64,000 bases of DNA from Nannobrachium achirus (Eukaryota; Chordata; Actinopteri; Myctophiformes; Myctophidae): positions 29,789,337 through 29,853,336 of the forward strand of contig OY997642.1 in the NCBI GenBank assembly GCA_963921795.1. Direction: 5' to 3'. The notes under the pieces are model-generated. The model did no database searches and was not told the DNA's origin. It saw only the letters and a list, made by a program, of their open reading frames with translations. Every line of letters begins with the position of its first letter. Position 1 is the first letter of the stretch. The position numbers and the translations under genes were made by a program. Below are positions 1 to 42,711 of this stretch, in pieces.

Positions 1-117
1 ACACACACCATTGTGCTGTCAGCCTTTCCTCTATATTGCATCAATTACAGTATCAGTTACATAACAAAGACAAGGGCCGAAATTTGAAATTCTGATTAAA
101 TGCACTCTCAAAGAGAC

Positions 118-119
<2 letters not shown>

Positions 120-213
<94 letters not shown>
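120..213 (+). repeat. (GA)n microsatellite
   Basis: Uninterrupted GA dinucleotides, about 47 units. The reading frame of repeated Ser-Leu across it is not a gene. Confidence 0.97.
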
Positions 214-215
<2 letters not shown>

Positions 216-1606
216 GTATTAATACAAGGTCAAGATGGGTCTGCGGCCCAAACATGGTTACCTAACCAGTTTTGAGAAACACTGGTCTAGACTAATCCTT
301 CAGAGAACCTATAAACAATATTTAATAATAAATAAATGTCTAACACCATCTTTGATCTTTTGACCAGACAGTTTATTCAAACATCAAGGAGCTGAAATCC
401 AGAGTGATGCTCATGCATTTTAAGGTTCTGACAGCCCGCCTAGATCTATAGGCTACTCCAACAAAACAACTTCAAACTAACTTCTGACTGATATTAGGTA
501 TTCTGAATACAGAATGATTTCCATGCTCTCTCATGATGAGAGACTACTCTGTGACTCTGGTCTATTGTCATTCAGCAGAGAATCCACAAGGACAACACTG
601 CCTTCAGCAAACTCCGTTCATTCACTGGAGAATTGAGTCGATATACACAAACTCGCCTCTCACTGTCTTCTCACTGTTGCTTAATTATGCCCGCTTGGCA
701 CACACTCGCACTCCCAATAGTAGAGCTAACCTCAACTTCAACTCTTTCAAACGTAATATGAGATAAGGATAAGGTAAGCCTTTATTTATCCCCGTGGGGA
801 TATTCAGGTGTTCACAGCTTATGTTTGTTATGCGTGTGCAGCGTGCATGTGTGCACGCACACACACACGCACACATGCCCATCAATATTAAGCCCATATG
901 CCGATACAATAGAATCCCTTTTATGCCATAAATATTAGCTCATATCTGGGAATGCCCATATATGGACATATTGTGTTAGTTAAATTAACCAGTCCAATTT
1001 AAACAACTAACCGTAACTCGAATCACACTTGCAAATGAATTCTGTCCTCTGCGAATTCCATCCTGCGTGACCTCTATCTTTAGGACGAGGTCGCTTTTCG
1101 CCCTTAGGTGTCTTACTGATATAGTATAGTATAGTATACATGTACAGTATAGTATGTATATTAACACGATGACTGCCAAGGGCCACAAGAGGCCGCTAAA
1201 GTGCCAGACATTCTCCCGTAGGCCATCACTATAACATACGGGTACCCACGCAGAAGTGGATTGTCATTTCACGTTGAACAGTGTTATGAACATGACCCGG
1301 ATGAAGAGAGCTAACAGTTAGCTATAGGCTTTTTTTTTTTTAGAAGCCCGATTTGAGGCCATTAGCCGCAAAAAAAAAACGTTTTCGCTTCCATAGGAAC
1401 ACAGTTCAGAGAAAAAGGGCTATAAAGATGTGAGAATGTATTGGATTAGGCGGCGCGATGCGGCGGCGTTACCCGATTACGGGCCGGTGGAAAGAGATTG
1501 CGGTTTTCGGCCTGGATGAATATTTAGACGGGGGCTTCGTTGAGGCCTCCGATTATTTAATTCATTTTATTAAAGAAACCGGAATTCTTCGGTTTCGGCA
1601 CCTCGG
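214..1606. other. intergenic, no gene seen
   Basis: AT-rich. A short hAT-type end remnant (CCAGTTTTGAGAAACACTGG) at about 269-288, a retroelement tail word at about 774, ACGC-type patches, and a GC-richer stretch at 1440-1600 that I cannot assign. Confidence 0.5.
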
Positions 1607-2220
1607 TCTATAGTATAGTATAGTATAGTATAGTATAGTATAGTATTAGGGGCGGCTCCAGGGGGGGCTAGAGGGGGCTTTAGCCCCCTCTGGTGAAGGC
1701 TTAGCACCCCCTAACCCCCCCCCCCCCCACCTCACAGACCCAATTGTGATGAAAAATATTTAAGGAATAAATAGATAAAATATATATGAATATGTGAAAG
1801 ACAATTGACTGACTTCTATGTAAACCATGCTATAAAATCATACTTTTTATGCTGGAAAGCATCTTACGCCCCACAAAAACCCTATCTGTTAACCTACAGT
1901 CCTCAGATTTGGAGCTGGAAACTACCTATGATCTGGTCTGTTCAGTTATCCATAACCTATAGGTGCGAGTGAATCATGTTTGTCATATTAGTACTATTCA
2001 TTATTGTTTGTTGCCTAAATTAATTAGCCCCTGCTCTAAAAAAACAGCTCCCCCATAGCCCCCCAGTCACAATTTTCTGTAGCCGCCACTGTATAGTATA
2101 GTATAGTATAGTATAGTATAGTATAGTATAGTATAGTATAGTATATAGTATAGTATAGTATAGTATAGTATAGTATAGTATAGTATAGTATAGTATAGTA
2201 TTAGGCCTATAGTATAGTAT
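1607..2220 (+). repeat. (ATAGT)n satellite
   Basis: Pentanucleotide arrays at 1607-1646 and 2092-2220, split by the hAT-like element. A smaller patch lies at about 1117-1155. Confidence 0.9.
1647..2091 (+). mobile_element. hAT-like element inside the ATAGT satellite, 445 bp
   Basis: Left TAGGGGCGGCTCC, right (reversed) CAGTGGCGGCTACAG. Flanked by TATAGTAT on both sides; since that is the satellite unit, the duplication itself is weak evidence. Carries a C run and repeated GGCT...GGGGGGCTA motifs. Confidence 0.6.
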
Positions 2221-2522
2221 TCTTGTACAGTAGTAGGCCTACTTGTAATTTACTGCTGTGTTCTTTGAACGTCTCTCTCTACCACTACTGAGGTCACAAC
2301 CCTGAAATCCTCACTGGCAATTAGTCAGTCGTAATTCCATGTTGCTAATCTTAATCCTGCAGTCTACACAAATACACTCCCGCAAACATGAGAACAAAGC
2401 ACTGAGTCCTATACCTGCCTTTGTTTAGGGTCTACTCCAAATGATTTTACTCACTTGCAGGCCTAAATATAGCCTAATATAAAATAATAAAATAACAGGC
2501 TATAAGATATAATTCTACTAGG

Positions 2523-2524
<2 letters not shown>

Positions 2525-2570
<46 letters not shown>
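2525..2570 (+). repeat. (TA)n microsatellite
   Basis: 23 TA units. Confidence 0.97.
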
Positions 2571-2573
<3 letters not shown>

Positions 2574-3359
2574 TTCTAATATAAGTTAGTAGTTGCAATG
2601 TCACTTTGTGCATTATACAAAGGTGTTACACTTCTTTAAATTGTTTGAATATTTAAAGGTTGTTTCTTTGACATGGTTGGCCACTCATTGAATACCTTCA
2701 TACATGCAGGAGAAAGCAAACCAAATCAAGTCACTGACAACTTTTTGAGCCACAGCCCTTGCATATCGCCCACATGATGCTGGAAACACTTTTAAATGAA
2801 AGGTCACACTGTAAAAAAAAAAGCTTAATTTATTTTTATATAATTATGCTATAATAAATAAATTGGCTAAAATGGGAAAAAAAAAATATATAGGTCTATA
2901 TATAGACCTAATTGGTCCTAATTGGACAATGTTATTTTGTTGTTACCAGCAGATAGTTTAAAGAGAGACACATATTATTTATATTAAATTGCATTGTGGC
3001 TTGTGGGGCTGTATTAATTATCCATAAAAACTACAGCCTACTCACCATAGTAAGGTCCGGACTGCGTCTCGTTTGTAACAGCGGCAGCATTCTGTTTCTG
3101 TGTCACGTATCTGTGGGACGACATGCCTGGTTGTAGTGGAGGACAGGTGGCGAATGAAACACGCACACACTGGAATACAAGTTTATAACGGACCGTAACA
3201 ACAACACCTCTATCTCTCCCCCTCTCTCTCCTCCTTCCCTCCTCCCTCACCACCAGGCAGTCACCGATGCTCCGTCAATTTCTAGTAATAACGCTCGTCA
3301 ATCTCTGCCTATGGAAGCTAAAGGGATTTCCGGTGGGATTTCAAAATAAGATAATTAAT
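2571..3359. other. intergenic, nothing recognised
   Basis: AT-rich with A runs near 2812 and 2878. A CT-rich patch at 3210-3255. No coding signal. Confidence 0.5.
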
Positions 3360-3720
3360 GACCAAGTACAAAGTACAAGTTTGAGATATTTGTACTTTAC
3401 TTGAGTAGCCTATTTCCAATTTCCAATACTTTTTCTACTCCTCTACATCTCAGAGGCAAATATTGTACTTTTACTCCATACTCCACTACATATTAGAAAA
3501 CTTTAGTTTCTTGTTAATTTATAGATTTTGAACATACAATAACCACTTCAGCCGGCAGCCCTATGTTACATTTCAGCCATTTGGAAATAGCAGATCTACA
3601 AGCTCACAATGGGTCGCTATGCAACGCATGAGCTTGAATATCTGAAGATCAAAAGAATTTCATACATTTGAAAACTTGGGGAATAGGACATTCTGCATAA
3701 TGAGAACTTTTGGTACTTTA
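3360..3720 (-). mobile_element. AAAGTA-type hAT element copy (reverse)
   Basis: TACTTTACTTGAGTA and TACTTTTACTCC words, then AACCACTTCAGCC...CCCTATGTTACA next to a degenerate hairpin at 3582-3641. It is the reverse of the arrangement at 36435-36720. Confidence 0.55.
3582..3641. repeat. palindromic hairpin repeat, copy H1
   Basis: GGAAATAGCAGATCTACAAG then CTCACAA, loop, GCATGAGCTTGAATATCTG. The right arm is decayed. Located in an AAAGTA-type element. Confidence 0.7.
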
Positions 3721-3875
3721 AAGGAGTATTTCACCCCCAAAATTCATTTTTTTCCCTATTGATTACTCACAACAAGGAGACTTGAATTCATGGATATTTT
3801 TTTGTATTTGTCGCATTCTTAAGACAATAATTTGATTATAGTAAATGTACCACCATTGATTACGCATGGGGACCC
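3718..3875 (+). mobile_element. fragment of a TTAA-associated repeat
   Basis: TTAAAGGAGTATTTCACCCC then CAAAATTCATTTT...TTGATTACTCACAACAAGG. A related copy in the opposite orientation ends at about 20571. The other end was not found. Confidence 0.5.
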
Positions 3876-5289
3876 AAATGCATACCTGGTCTGAGGCAAG
3901 ACCAGGCCAATGAGAGTCGGAGCCTCGGAGGAGGGGGTGAGTCTAACAAGACAAGCAAATCAGCAGAAACAGAAAATCAACAGAAACAGTGGAGGGAGGG
4001 AGAGCTCAGCCAGAGCTCTTAATTGCTCCCTTTGAACTTCAATAATGAAAAAAAAAAAACATCACAAGGATGCAACTGGGACGTATCATCAGTGATGTAG
4101 CCTGGGGTCGACGGGTGTTTCGGGTCTCGCAACATCATACACCCTCGCCCAGGTGACCCAGCCGGGGTTGATCAAGTCCCGACTTACGTCCCAGTAGCTA
4201 TCCACGATCAGTCCTATTAGGGAAAGACAGGGTCACTCAATGTGCTGCACCGGAACTACTCTGCCGGGATTGGGGGTACTATTCTGGCGCGTGGAAGAAC
4301 TAGGCTCTGTGGGTTGACTCCTGGCCGGGCTCCTCCTACGTCTCACCAGGTCCACTCCTGCTCTCACCAGGTTCAGAACCTGTGCGTTGCACCAGACCCC
4401 AATCCAAACATTCCATTCAGCTGCTGCAGTTGAATGGCCCTCCTAAAGGCCTCACCGTGGATTTGTCAAAGGGGTTATGCACTAAGGTAATTGATTGGGC
4501 CATAAAAGTGTCAAGTCCTCGTTAGTGATCTCTCTAATCAATGAAAGCATCAAAGACAACGACCTGTTTGATGCCTGTATAGGGGAGGGGGAGGGGGGAA
4601 TGTTTTGTGTACACACAAGTCAAACACAACCCCTCCCACCCTCCCCTTTGAAATCGCTTACAATGGGGACAATGTCAGACTCAATTAAGCACCAGCGCTG
4701 AGTCTGAAATCAGGCTAACTCCTTTATGTAGTCTACATTTTCATTTTCATCATTTGTAGGTAGGCCTACATTTTGAATTACAATTTTACTTGTAACAGAG
4801 TAGGCCTATTTCAGAGTATTAGAGTAGCCTACTTTTCCCACCACATGATGATGACCATGACTAATATGCCTATGCTACACCACAGGTTTCACAATAAATT
4901 GTGAAACTGTTTAATATGAAGGTATATCCTATATGATAAACGAAGTTTGTGACGCTTTAATGTGGTCACATAGAATAGAAAGGTATAGATAGGCTAGATA
5001 GGCTAACTACTCTATGCAGTGCAGCCTGCTGTCTCACTTTAACTGTGAAATGTCGCCCTCTGCTGAATGTAACTGGGGGCTGTTCTTGTTACATCCACAA
5101 CAAATATGTTTCATTGTTTTGAAAGAAAAATGTACGAATGTTTGTCCATTTTGAATTGTTAAATTCATAATACACAGGAAAAATCCTCAATGTTAGTTTT
5201 TATACCTTTAAAATGTTACCCATATCAGTTAAATGAACACAGGTTTTATGCCAGATATAGACATACAGTATGTGTGTAATGATATAGTA
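3876..5289. other. intergenic with an unassigned GC-rich block
   Basis: 4075-4440 is GC-richer (CCCTCGCCCAGGTGACCCAG) and may be part of a retroelement, but no domain could be read. The rest is AT-rich. Confidence 0.4.
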
Positions 5290-5854
5290 ACTGAATTGAA
5301 AAATCGATTTTAATTTGCAATGATCTACATCAATGTGCAAAAGCAAAATATCGTACCGTTTTGTATCGTATCGTTTTACAATGCAGATAATCGGTATCGA
5401 ATCGCTTTGCACTGCAAATAATCGATTGTATGGAAACTAAGTATTTTGCCTTGTATTTAGCAATTTTAAGAGGGAAAATAAAAAAGGGTCTAATTACTTT
5501 TTTTTATAATTCCATTCCAATAGCTATAGGCTCTTGGTCTATCGATAAATATGTGTAATCTCTGTGTCCATGTCAAGGTGCAGATTTGTCCATATGTGTT
5601 GAAATAGGCCTATAATGTCCATGTATTTGCTAGAGAATCAGTGTTTACTTATTTATATCCATAATAATAGATTTTCCCTTAAAAAATATGCACGTTTCAC
5701 ACATATTTAATTTCTTTGCTAAATAGTTACTATATCGATTTTAAATCATTGAATCGTATCGTCATGAATGAACCAATATCGTCCATGTATCGTATCGTCA
5801 ACCATGTATCGTGATGCGTATCGTATCGCTATTAAATGTATCGTTACACCCCTA
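5290..5854 (+). mobile_element. hAT-like remnant with ATCG-rich interior
   Basis: The right end, read in reverse, is TAGGGGTGTAACGATACA, a common vertebrate hAT terminus. The interior has many TATCGTATCGT words. The left end is not clear. Confidence 0.5.
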
Positions 5855-8297
5855 TAGGCAACAGGTATGTACTGTATGTTTTTGTAAAAATCCTATTATG
5901 TCTGTATTCTATTAACGGTATTGTGCTGTTCATAGTCACTCATACAGCATGTGGTCAGTTCTAAACTTTGATGGAGGACAAGTGGAGTGAGTTGCATGAG
6001 CTCTGCAAGAGCCAGGAGGCATTGGGCTCATACAATGTCTGTTTGGCACAGAACATAATTTGCCATCTTTGTTGAAAAAGTCATGATGGGGATTCGCACT
6101 CGGCCCCTGACAGTCAGGGCTGCCCACCTCCTCAGCAATACAGAACCATGGGGGCTGTGACTCTCTTGGACTGTGAATGTGATGACCAATCTAAAGCAGA
6201 ATGCAACTACAAGATACAAGCAAAGATCAATAATTTAGGAAGATACGCCGTCCCACGCTTTAGCATAGGTGCGGAACAAATCAATGGTACACAAAAATGG
6301 TCTCCTGAAAGGTCACCATCTGACATCAGATCTTGCAAACGTCCTATGATATACTGTTGCTAGATACCGCAAGAGTACATCGCTGTGACAGAGAAAGGTT
6401 GATAACAAAGTTGATTTTCTCCTGGTTTGTCTCTCTGAAAAATGCAATTTTTGTGTCAGCATGTTCTGAAGATTTTGTGGCTTGTGAACAATGTCCAATA
6501 TTTAGTTCAGTGACCATGGGGCTAAAGAATGGGTCAGAAACTGTGTTCATGTTCACCTCTCTGATTAGAATTAACTCATGACCATGACCTTTTTCACCTA
6601 ATAAAGTTGGTTCCTACTTTTCCTTATGTATATAAATCTGAGCTATTCTGGTTTGTTTGTTAGATTGATTGACATAATACTTCATTAACAGTTTGCAAAA
6701 AGTACAGTGGTATAGTTATACAATAACGCTGAAATGACAAAGGCTCTGGGGGCTTGTCTCCATTGTGGTGGTTAGCACATTTGAGGTGCTAGAGTACCAT
6801 GACGTTCATGCACAGTCAAAATGACAACTAGTGTCCTCAGTGCATTCCTACTGACCTCCCCTCATCATCCAATCTAAAACTCATGTCAACCCATGCAGTT
6901 GTTTCATGAGTTGTTCCCACCACAAGATGGCAATGGTAGCATAGAAAACAGAGAGAAGGGCTGTTATGATGAGACATAACCCCTTACTCTCCTCCATCTT
7001 GTCCAGTTAGCAACAACCATGCAATGTTACATACATCAAGATGATTACATTATCTTGGGAATCTTTCTCAAAATATCAATCCGGTTATCTGGAAATAACC
7101 TAATGTTGCATTTAATGTGTTGTGTTACCTCCTTTGAGTGGCAGGGGTAAACTGACGTGCATGGTTGCCAGGTCCTTCATCTGAATAACTGCTTAAATGT
7201 TTCTATTCATTGAACATTAAATGTTATTTATTTCAATAAAAAGTTGCACATTTAAGTTTAAAGCAAAAATATGGAGATTATATTGCCTACAGAGCGTAGT
7301 GTCGGCTTCACATACTGTATGTGGTGCATAGTTGTAAAGTGGTGAAAACTGAAAAGTCATTTATAGGGGGGCTTACAATCACATGGGTTCTGAATGTAAG
7401 AATATTGAAGGGGCACAGTGGGGCCCTGAATTCCTGCCACTGGCCCTGTTCATAATGAGCTGTGCAGAGCAACTCTTTGACTGTTAAATACAGAAACCCT
7501 AACCCTAAATCAAATGAAGGTTGCACACATTTCTCAATTAAAATAATTTAATTCAATCATTACACCCACGTGTTTTGGTAATATGCCAATACATGTATTG
7601 CCATGACAACAGTTTATGAAGATTTTCCACAAACAATCAAATGGAAAGTATCTTTTCGAAAACAAAACCTTTTGTTGGGTGTGCATTCCCCAATAACCGT
7701 TGTCAGAGCACTTGGTGCAGTATCCATTATCATAGCTTGGAGGCATGATGTCATGTTTGAAGTCAATCGGTTGGAACTCTTATGTGCGGAAAAAGTCAGA
7801 CGCACAAACAGATTCTGTCAATCAAATATATTAGTCATCAAGATGTTTTTTATTCCAGATTAATACAATAGTTCTCTGACTGGGTCTACAATGAGAACAT
7901 TCTGTTACACATCAAGACAAATCAAAGCACACTAACAAGTTAAATCAAAAGCAAACTCACATGGGTCACAAACACGAGAAAATATTTAGCGCAAATGTGG
8001 CCTGGCAAATCTGCCCACACTACAGCATAACATATGAATATAAAATCTCATACTGGCATACTGGTTATAACATATAAGTGCTATATGATATATGTAATAT
8101 GACATCTTGAATTATAACAGATGATACACTCACATTACTTAAAGTAGTAATAATGTTCTAAAATCATATGGCTCCTGCAACTCTACATTTAAATTACATT
8201 ATCTGCTTTAGTTGTGTTTTCCCAATGATGCCTGCAGGGGGCATTCTCAATGTCAATCTCTACTGACTCTTTACATCATTACTGTTACAGCCATCTC
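5855..8297. other. intergenic, no gene seen
   Basis: Several overlapping frames of 60-86 codons on both strands but none with domain-like sequence, splice logic or codon bias. 6080-6125 has a weak tRNA-like word (GTGCGAATCCCC, reverse strand) that may mark an old SINE. Confidence 0.4.
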
Positions 8298-8769
8298 TTA
8301 AAGGTGATACACCATGAAATTTCACTTTTCCTATTTTAAAACCTTTTTTTGGGGTCCCACTAGCACCTTCTATCCTCACAAAGTCCCATTTCTGACCGTT
8401 GTGTCTTTCTCTGGTTTTGAGAAGGTGAAGGTTAAAAGTATCCCACGGGTTCTCAAAACAGGCTGTTCAGATTTGCTGCCGATTGTGACGTCATCTGCCG
8501 ATTGTGACGTCATCACAAAAAAAAAAAAAAAAATCAAAAAGATTTTTTTTTTTCAAAAAAAATTTTTTTTTTCAAAAAGATTTTTGGGGGGGTGGCGCAG
8601 TTCAGGCCAAAGGTGGTACTGCAGCTGAAATGCTCTGAGAGCCATTCAAAAATGAGAGAGGCTCTCTATTCAGGAGTGGTAATTTAGCCTCAAACCTTTT
8701 GAAAAACGTTTTTGGGACATAAACAATATGACATAAATACTTTTTAAATGCATGGTGTATCACCTTTAA
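8298..8769 (+). mobile_element. TTAA-bounded MITE, 472 bp
   Basis: TTAAAGGTGATACACCATG at the left and its exact reverse complement at the right. Internal direct repeat GATTGTGACGTCATC twice, then A/T homopolymer runs. The short frame at 8314-8628 is accidental. Confidence 0.8.
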
Positions 8770-38988
<30,219 letters not shown>

Positions 38989-39012
38989 GGTGGCTGACGG
39001 GTTGTTTGTGAT
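38989..39012 (-). other. sdr16c5: sdr16c5 5' UTR part of exon with start codon
   Basis: Minus-strand sequence CCCACTAG then ATCACAAACAACCCGTCAGCC leads directly to the ATG. The AG is a plausible acceptor for an upstream leader exon. Inferred, not proven. Confidence 0.5.
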
Positions 39013-39130
39013 CTAGTGGGTCACAGACAGAAACAAAAATTATTCAATTTATTTACAAGGCGTTTCATTGGGGGTTTTTTTTGGCCCACTTGTGCCGATT
39101 TATACTTAAGCGTATGATGATATCATTCTG

Positions 39131-39176
39131 GGAAAATAATTGATCTACAAGCTTGTGATGGGTTACACATCGGCAC
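39131..39176. repeat. palindromic hairpin repeat, partial copy H7
   Basis: GGAAAATAATTGATCTACAA then GCTTGTGATGGG. Left arm only. Confidence 0.5.
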
Positions 39177-40408
39177 TCCAAAACATCACTATTCCGACCA
39201 CCTAACCCTAACCTCAGTAAAACTAACGCTGGTGAATGCTAACCGGTGAGTAGCTAACCTGCCGAAGCTGGTGAATGCCAACCTCGTGATCGGAATGGGG
39301 ATGTGTCGGAATGGAATGGAAACCTGTTACCCTTGTGATGTGATGCATTATGAGCAATATACAGAGGTGAAGAGAGAAGGATGCCATATTTAAGAATGAA
39401 TTCAAACCCATGTTATTGAAACAATGTCTGAGCCAATAGGTATAGGCCTACGTGCTAAAGACTAGTCATTCTGAAAGAGTGCAGGCTTTCGTTCCCGTCC
39501 ACATCACACTAGTCCTTTTCACTACTTACTTTCTCCCTAAGTCTGAAGGTATCCTAATGAGTGAAATCTAGCTTTGGGCTATGTTGCTAGCCTACCGGAA
39601 AACAAGGGGGATTACACCATTGTGTGTCAGAACAAGACGGCTCTCCCCCACCCCTTCACACACAAAAAGACTTAGCCTACAGCAACCAATTATGGCTTGG
39701 CCAGGCGACAACTACATGTGTCTGTGTGTGCAGTTTGGTGTACAAGGAAAAGTCAAGAGCCAAAGCTCAGTTCAGTTCAACAGCCTAGGCTAGAGGTTAT
39801 TTGTGCAAAGCCTTGCCCCTCAACAGTAGGATTTTATTAGGGTAAAACTATCGTGGTGGCTATAGGAACACACCGTCAAACTAATGTTATGCATCTCAGG
39901 CAGTCTTAAGATAAGCAGTTAGGTCTATTCAATGGAAATCAAATCAATGGTAGCTGTGTGATTATTCAACATATTGCTCCATCCATGGTAAAGGACTTGA
40001 ATGGGCATCTTTCAAGTTTAGACCAGTCAGTGATATTTCCGCTGTCATCTATTGGGTGTCTGCAATAGCAGGATAGAATAACAGATAGGCACACCCTGTG
40101 AAGAGAATATGCTGTGACAGCAAGGAACAAATGCCCTTGACAAAACGTGCAAGCTAAATAGGCAAATTGCACAAAAACGTACGGTACCATAACTTTATAT
40201 CCTGCTTCACGATTCGCTTGTAGTTTCAAATCAGTCAATAACAGATATTCCGCTAATCCAGTAATCCTTGAGGTTTTCGCAACACTTTCCAGATGTATAG
40301 GCCTATAAATATACAAGTCGTTAAATGTAAGTATTATGAATGCTATTAATGCAAACTTGGTTAAAATAACCAAACAATCAAGTTACTTGCGTCAGTGCCC
40401 TCACTTAC
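39177..40408. other. intron between putative leader exon and ATG exon of sdr16c5
   Basis: No coding exon. 39170-39310 has repeated GGTGAATGC-AACC words. AT-rich otherwise. Confidence 0.45.
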
Positions 40409-40470
40409 CCCCCGGTCGGTAGCAGCTTCAGAGGAAATGTGATTTACGATGTCTGTCTCTCTTCTTCCTC
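40409..40470 (-). other. sdr16c5: putative non-coding leader exon of sdr16c5
   Basis: On the minus strand a strong donor (G, GTAAGTG) follows a C-rich leader, about 1.4 kb upstream of the ATG exon. A TATA-like word lies about 30 bp before the proposed start. This would splice to the acceptor at 39013. The exact start is a guess from TATA spacing. Confidence 0.45.
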
Positions 40471-40497
40471 AAGTAGAACAACGGCACGCCTCGGCTC

Positions 40498-40505
40498 TTT
40501 AAAAA
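40498..40505 (-). promoter_or_regulatory. TATA-like box of sdr16c5
   Basis: Minus strand reads CCTTTTTAAAGAGCC. It lies upstream of the proposed leader exon at TATA-like spacing and in a locally less repetitive region (about 40400-40800). Confidence 0.4.
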
Positions 40506-41252
40506 GGAGACCTTTGCACTTCATGTATACAACGTTACACACCTGCGCCACACACACCAAGACTGGACTAGGGTCCCTCCCTACAAATAAATACACAGAA
40601 AAGTTGTGACACTTCAGCGTGCGTGTGTACTGTTCGGAGTCACTCAGGGCCGTAACGGTACAGCGTCAGCTGCTCCCTGTTTGCTGTTTACTAGTCGGCT
40701 GGGGCTGTAGTATTATCCCATTGGCCGGAAGGACGACCGCGCCGTGATTGGATAGTTGGTTGTCGGTGGAGATTGTTCGAAGCTGAGGTTGAAGATGCGA
40801 GATTCTCAAGTCCCCACTCTCCAGCCATACAGGGCGGTGCTCAACAATGAATGAAGTAAGCTGAACACACTACAGTTGACCCTGTTGAATTCAGTTTATG
40901 GAATTCACATTGTGTGTGTGTAGTGTACAGTGTATATCTTGTAATAGTTAACAGTCCTCCCGTTTTAATATGCGAGAACTTCTCGGAACTCAGGTAAGGT
41001 GCCGTTCATCACACATACGACGGGAGTGACTTTTTGTTAAGCAAACCAAATGGAGAAAAAAACAACAACAACTGACAGTCATTGTCTATGTTCTATCCGT
41101 CTGTCTTTCAATGTTATATGAGATACTTAAATTGTGGTTCCTGGGGAAATAAGCCTCGGCTTTCTAGGATCTCCTTTTAGTTGACCTTGTACCAGTGATT
41201 TGTACTGTCATGAAACTGTACTTTTTTTCTATTGCAAACTTCTAATACATTC

Positions 41253-41254
<2 letters not shown>
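40506..41254. other. upstream region of sdr16c5
   Basis: Proposed promoter side. 40640-40830 is GC-richer and free of recognised repeats, so it may be regulatory. No factor site could be named with confidence. Confidence 0.35.
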
Positions 41255-41302
<48 letters not shown>

Positions 41303-41303
41303 T
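41255..41303 (+). repeat. (AATC)n microsatellite
   Basis: About 12 CAAT/AATC tetramers. Confidence 0.95.
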
Positions 41304-41667
41304 AATTGAAGTTATCATTAACTAATAACTACTACTATTAGTCAATAGTCATGGATATAAAGAATTAGCTAAATACCCGTGTATTCAAACGAGAGTGATA
41401 GCAACTTCTACAAAGTCTCCCCTCGGGCAAGAAGAGCCGATCAAAGCACGACTTCGCCGGTTCGCCCCTGAGCCTGAGAGGCCCCTCCATGGGCCCCTCC
41501 CGTTTGTGTGCGAGAGACGCGTCTGTCCGGACAATGGGATTAGGCTGGCATTACAAGCTAAACAAGCGCTAGGCATTGTGGTAATTTGATGCTTTTAGGA
41601 ATGGTTCTGCTGACAGTTTGGGTCTCTGTCTCCAGGATACAACACACAGCGTGGGAGAAAACGGTTG

Positions 41668-41725
41668 AAGTAGATGGATAGATACCTTTATTGATCCTTT
41701 AGGGGGGAATTCAGGGCACCAGAGT
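41668..41725 (+). mobile_element. fish retroelement fragment (CTTTATTGATCC tail)
   Basis: ATACCTTTATTGATCCTTTA then GGGGGGAATTCAGG. A diverged relative occurs at about 774-805 (CCTTTATTTATCCCCGTGGG). Confidence 0.4.
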
Positions 41726-41797
41726 TTTACACATAATAAAACACAGGCAGTATTGCCTAGATATTATCCAGTATGCAAATACACCTAAACAGGAATC

Positions 41798-41900
41798 AGG
41801 ATTACAGGGCTTGACATTAAGGCTTGTCTTGTTGTCCAGGACAAGTAACAAATCCTTCCGGACAAGTTCATAAAAAAGTTACTTGTCCATTGGACTCTTG
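41798..41900 (+). mobile_element. hAT-like left end fragment
   Basis: CAGGGCTTGACATTAAGGC followed by GTCCAGGACAAGTAAC and its near-complement. No right end found. Confidence 0.4.
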
Positions 41901-41909
41901 GTAACATGG

Positions 41910-42075
41910 ATAACAGGATAACATGGAGATCTGTGCGCATAATTGTGACTAATTTATTTGGCTAATACATTTGGATCTCCAGATTCTCCACACATGGAGA
42001 TCTGTGCAATTTTTTGGGGGTAATACACATGGAGATCTGTGCAACTTTTTGGGGTTAATACACATGGAGATCCAT
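41910..42075 (+). repeat. short tandem repeat, about 36 bp unit
   Basis: ACATGGAGATCTGTGC followed by TTTTTGGGG-TAATAC recurs three to four times. Confidence 0.65.
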
Positions 42076-42123
42076 AAATTATTATTTTTTTTTGGGGGGG
42101 GGGGCTTAATCTCTCAAGAAACA

Positions 42124-42665
42124 ATCTGGCTCGCCATCGTCAAAGAAAAGTTTGGTTGCTCTTTTCACTTGCAGCAATATGCAGAAGTCTGTAATCGAGA
42201 GACTACTCAAGAACAGACTCTGATGCTAAAGGAACAAAACAGAGAGGGCGCTGTTTTTCCCCTTTCTTTGACGCGTCCACGTTTCCCAATGACCCTAAGC
42301 GCAACGGTGGGGGCGCAGGGGGGCTGCAAGGGAAAGGAGCGCTTGTTTTCGGTGATGACGACGGAGGCGCGCCGTCTCAAGTAACCATGAGCCATGTGAG
42401 GCACCGCAGAGCGGGCGGAAGCGAGCGAATCGCAGTGTCGAGCCTTGCGACGGTCACATTAACTGACTCAGCGCTGTTACCGAGTTATGTGCCGTTATGG
42501 ACAGAATTGTAAATCTTCGCCCCCCCGACTTTCCGCACCTCCGCGGGGTCCAAGTGAACACAGCGAAGCACACCCTATACCTCCTTGCCCACCACTGGCC
42601 CCCTCCGTTGCGCTCAGGGTCCCTTGGAAACGCCAGGTCGCTTCTTTGATGATGGTTAGCCAGAT
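42124..42665. mobile_element. foldback element with about 200 and 120 bp arms
   Basis: Left ATCTGGCTCGCCATCGTCAA pairs with TTGATGATGGTTAGCCAGAT at the right. Further in, CGTTTCCCAATGACCCTAAG pairs with CTCAGGGTCCCTTGGAAACG. Arms are diverged, suggesting an old insertion. Confidence 0.6.
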
Positions 42666-42711
42666 AGGGTGGGGCGTGGCCACCAAACATGGCTGCTGTG
42701 GATGATGGTAA

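Noticed and set aside
6080-6125. tRNA-like hairpin and B-box-like word on the minus strand
   Set aside because: No consistent cloverleaf or A box; at most a SINE relic.
7496-7508. ACCCTAACCCTAA resembling vertebrate telomere repeat
   Set aside because: Only two units; too short to mean an interstitial telomere.
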